DNA from: Bacteroides sp.
GTDB taxonomy: Bacteria > Bacteroidota > Bacteroidia > Bacteroidales > Muribaculaceae
Reading direction: 5' to 3'
NCBI GenBank assembly: GCA_014801225.1
Contig: JAAVEO010000010.1
Location: forward strand, 2,935-66,934
Length of the DNA stretch: 64,000 nt
In this document: positions 63,435 through 64,000 of the stretch, piece after piece
How the letters are laid out: every line of letters starts with the position of its first letter
Numbering within the stretch: position 1 is the first letter of the stretch
Program-made: the position numbers and the translations under genes
The notes under the pieces: model-generated
Seen by the model: only the letters and a program-made list of their open reading frames with translations
The model's database searches: none
What the model was told of the DNA's origin: nothing

Positions 63435-63920
63435 TCAGAGATCGGTACTGATATCCGTGAAGACGGCGTTGGCGGCTTTGGCGAGATCGGCGGGAGCAAG
63501 TTTTAGCTGAAGGCCGCGCTTCCCGGCGCTAACGTAGATAAAAGGAAACTGCTGAGCTTCTTCCGATATAAAGGTGGGATATTGCTTCTTCATACCTATA
63601 GCCGTACATCCCCCGCGTATATATCCCGTGTTGGGAAGCAACTCCTTCATGGCGATCATCTCCACTTTCTTATTGCCGGAGGCCTTGGCAGCTTTCTTGA
63701 GGTCAACCTCTCTGTTGCCTGCCACCACGCATACGATCAATCCGGTCTGGTCGCCACGAAGCACAAGAGTCTTATACACTTGTTCTATGGGTTCGCCAAG
63801 TTCCTCTGCCACATGATCGGCTGCCAGATTGTTCTCATCCACGGTATATTCCACTGTCTCATAGCTTATACCGGCTTTATCGAGAAGTCGGGCGGCATTA
63901 GTTTTTTCTATCTTTTTCAT
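63435..63920 (-). CDS. ybaK: YbaK/EbsC-type Cys-tRNA(Pro) deacylase
   Basis: A trans-editing enzyme that hydrolyses mischarged Cys-tRNA-Pro. The 161-residue product has KTNAARLLDKAGISYETVEY, the conserved VYKTLVLRGDQTGLIVCVVAGNREVDLKK (shown in parts: KTLVLRG, VVAGNREVDLKKAAK) with the key Lys, and GYIRGGCTAIGMKKQYPTFI. These are YbaK rather than ProX features. It is first of the group ybaK-aroC-radical SAM on the minus strand. Confidence 0.93.
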   Translation of the reverse strand: MKKIEKTNAARLLDKAGISYETVEYTVDENNLAADHVAEELGEPIEQVYKTLVLRGDQTGLIVCVVAGNREVDLKKAAKASGNKKVEMIAMKELLPNTGYIRGGCTAIGMKKQYPTFISEEAQQFPFIYVSAGKRGLQLKLAPADLAKAANAVFTDISTDL

Positions 63921-63948
63921 AATCTGATTTCGTGTGGAATGGGTCTTA

Positions 63949-63997
63949 AAAGGGCAGGTCGCGGAGAAGCATCCGCTTCCTCCATGATCTGCCCTTT
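63949..63997 (-). terminator. Branched hairpin at the right edge
   Basis: AAAGGGCAGGTC pairs with GATCTGCCCTTT (one G-U) around an inner hairpin GCGGA/TCCGC. On the minus strand it ends in TTTT, so it is likely the terminator of a gene beyond the right edge. Confidence 0.65.
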
Positions 63998-64000
63998 ATA

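Noticed and set aside
1-64000. tRNA or rRNA genes, CRISPR arrays, integrases, intact insertion sequences
   Set aside because: None seen by eye; a tRNAscan-SE or ISfinder search would be needed to be sure.

Overview
The window looks like a chromosomal segment of a gut Bacteroidales bacterium, most likely Muribaculaceae-like (inference from gene content; no database search was run). Supporting signs are promoters of the Bacteroidota type (TTTG or TTG, about 20 bases, TAnnTTTG), a type IX secretion component (PorE-like) with cargo-like C10 and S8 proteases, DUF3256, DUF4199, DUF6452, DUF6048 and DUF3943 families, a SecA with an N-terminal insertion, DAP dehydrogenase and type B L31. Many ORF-track starts are TTG or GTG codons upstream of the real ATG; starts were re-chosen where a neighbour overlap or family length decided it. 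The left edge cuts secA, which is absent from the ORF track because its frame leaves the window. || Layout. 0-21 kb (minus strand): secA, then asnS-DUF4105-phosphatase, an RluB-type pseudouridine synthase with a long Gly/Gln/Asn repeat tail, the unit deaD-DUF3256-gltX-waaA with ATGA overlaps, and three exported peptidases (C10, C69, S8). 21.3-23.8 kb is an AT-rich outer-membrane receptor-like gene broken by one in-frame TAG. 24-34.6 kb (plus strand): porE-like gene, hpt, adk, two identical 73-bp candidate small RNA units, a YbjN-like gene, bioB, DUF4199, a GT2 glycosyltransferase, envelope proteins of unknown function, then rplU-rpmA. 34.8-37 kb: a BlaI/BlaR1-type pair with a clear operator. 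37-40.2 kb: cysteine desulfidase family, tdk, DoxX-like gene, rpmE2. || 40.2-50.7 kb is the accessory part: a DUF1703-type AAA-ATPase, a frameshifted ABC/OLD-type ATPase, a decayed small gene, several unrecognised proteins, a YqiA-like esterase, a WYL regulator and a UDG-superfamily protein, nearly all on the minus strand. The WYL gene and the UDG operon share a similar promoter/operator, which suggests one regulon. Next to it lie a thioredoxin, a C39-like/VKOR fusion and a 49-residue peptide gene missed by the ORF track, whose KKLTPLEMNKIA core recurs as decayed copies around the ATPases. || 50.8-64 kb returns to core functions: an AspT-type transporter, ddh, def-ettA, DUF3943, DUF308, an OprO/P-like porin, a candidate two-hairpin small RNA, a TlpA-like protein, a YhcC-type radical SAM protein, aroC and a YbaK deacylase. 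No tRNA, rRNA, CRISPR array, intact insertion sequence or integrase was seen. The strongest candidates for undescribed biology are the tandem small RNA units at 27.7-28.1 kb, the small RNA at 60.07-60.2 kb, the WYL/UDG regulon with its structured leader, the small peptide family near the VKOR fusion, and a perfect 18-bp hairpin in the 5' leader of the DEAD-box helicase.
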